Shown: in pieces, positions 13,032 through 13,092 of the stretch
How positions within the stretch are numbered: position 1 is the first letter of the stretch
Layout of the letters: every line of letters starts with the position of its first letter
From: CAYVXE01 sp964455375
Lineage (GTDB): Bacteria > Zhuqueibacterota > Zhuqueibacteria > Oceanimicrobiales > Oceanimicrobiaceae
NCBI GenBank assembly: GCA_964455375.1
Contig: CAYVXE010000116.1
Span: 1 to 13,092 of the forward strand
Length of the DNA stretch: 13,092 nucleotides
Reading direction: 5' to 3'
Position numbers and translations under genes: made by a program
The notes under the pieces: generated by a model
Told to the model about the DNA's origin: nothing
Database searches by the model: none
What the model saw: only the letters and a program-made list of their open reading frames with translations

Positions 13032-13092
13032 ATCCGGTGCACATAAAAATCCGTATCATGTTGATTTTATTCTGGAGCACGAACAAACGACA
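12991..13092 (+). CDS. Possible start of another small gene, cut by the right edge
   Basis: From an ATG at 12991, in the +1 frame relative to the 114-residue gene and overlapping its last 41 bases, translation stays open to the window end (34 codons). It gives MRTKGSLNFRSK and then NPYHVDFILEHEQT, which looks like normal protein sequence. No Shine-Dalgarno site is seen. It may instead be the continuation of the upstream gene after a frameshift, since that gene ends abruptly. Another frame is open from 13055 onward (MLILFW), so the choice is weak. Confidence 0.2.
   Translation, partial: MRTKGSLNFRSKIRSGAHKNPYHVDFILEHEQTT

Noticed and set aside
1..13092. CRISPR arrays, tRNA/rRNA genes, insertion sequences, toxin-antitoxin or phage defence modules
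   Set aside because: No regularly spaced repeats, cloverleaf sequences, transposase motifs or recognised defence domains were found on either strand; the small AT-rich genes at the right edge lack any such signature.

Overview
This is a 13.1 kb stretch of ordinary bacterial chromosome. It is densely coded on both strands and shows no tRNA, rRNA, CRISPR array, transposase or phage gene. Two things point to the FCB (Fibrobacteres-Chlorobi-Bacteroidetes) superphylum. The secreted peptidase ends in a type IX secretion (Por) sorting domain with the HPNPFNPTT and NSGVYVYQL signatures common in Ignavibacteria, Calditrichota and KSB1-type bacteria. Several genes also appear to be preceded by Bacteroidota-style promoters (TTG, 20 bp, TAnnTTTG), and Shine-Dalgarno sites are often weak. 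I cannot name the genus or species.

Layout. (a) 1-1178, minus strand: a UDP-sugar-type glycosyltransferase followed 22 bp later by the start of a metallo-beta-lactamase/beta-CASP protein that runs off the left edge. (b) 1419-3652, plus strand: a kinesin-light-chain-type TPR protein and a Ste24-type M48 membrane metalloprotease, separated by 233 bp. (c) 3811-7736, plus strand: a tight four-gene operon with a good promoter just upstream. It encodes a GMC flavoprotein oxidoreductase with a cysteine cluster, a Gfo/Idh/MocA oxidoreductase, an unrecognised polytopic membrane protein built from two tandem copies of one module, and a YIP1-domain membrane protein. (d) 7731-12258, minus strand, transcribed right to left: a c-type cytochrome of the reaction-centre cytochrome family with C-terminal TPRs, a DinB-fold protein, a secreted M23 peptidase with a T9SS tail, a stand-alone NFACT-R domain protein and a class I SAM methyltransferase. 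(e) 12411-13092, plus strand: an AT-rich tail with two small genes of unknown function and a possible third cut by the right edge.

The most interesting unit is operon (c). Two soluble oxidoreductases for polyol-, sugar- or sterol-like substrates are co-transcribed with two membrane proteins, one of them an internally duplicated family I do not recognise. A membrane-associated redox or lipid/glycan modification pathway is a reasonable hypothesis, but no substrate can be read from the sequence. The convergent genes at 7731-7736 overlap by six bases at their stop codons, so no terminator separates blocks (c) and (d).
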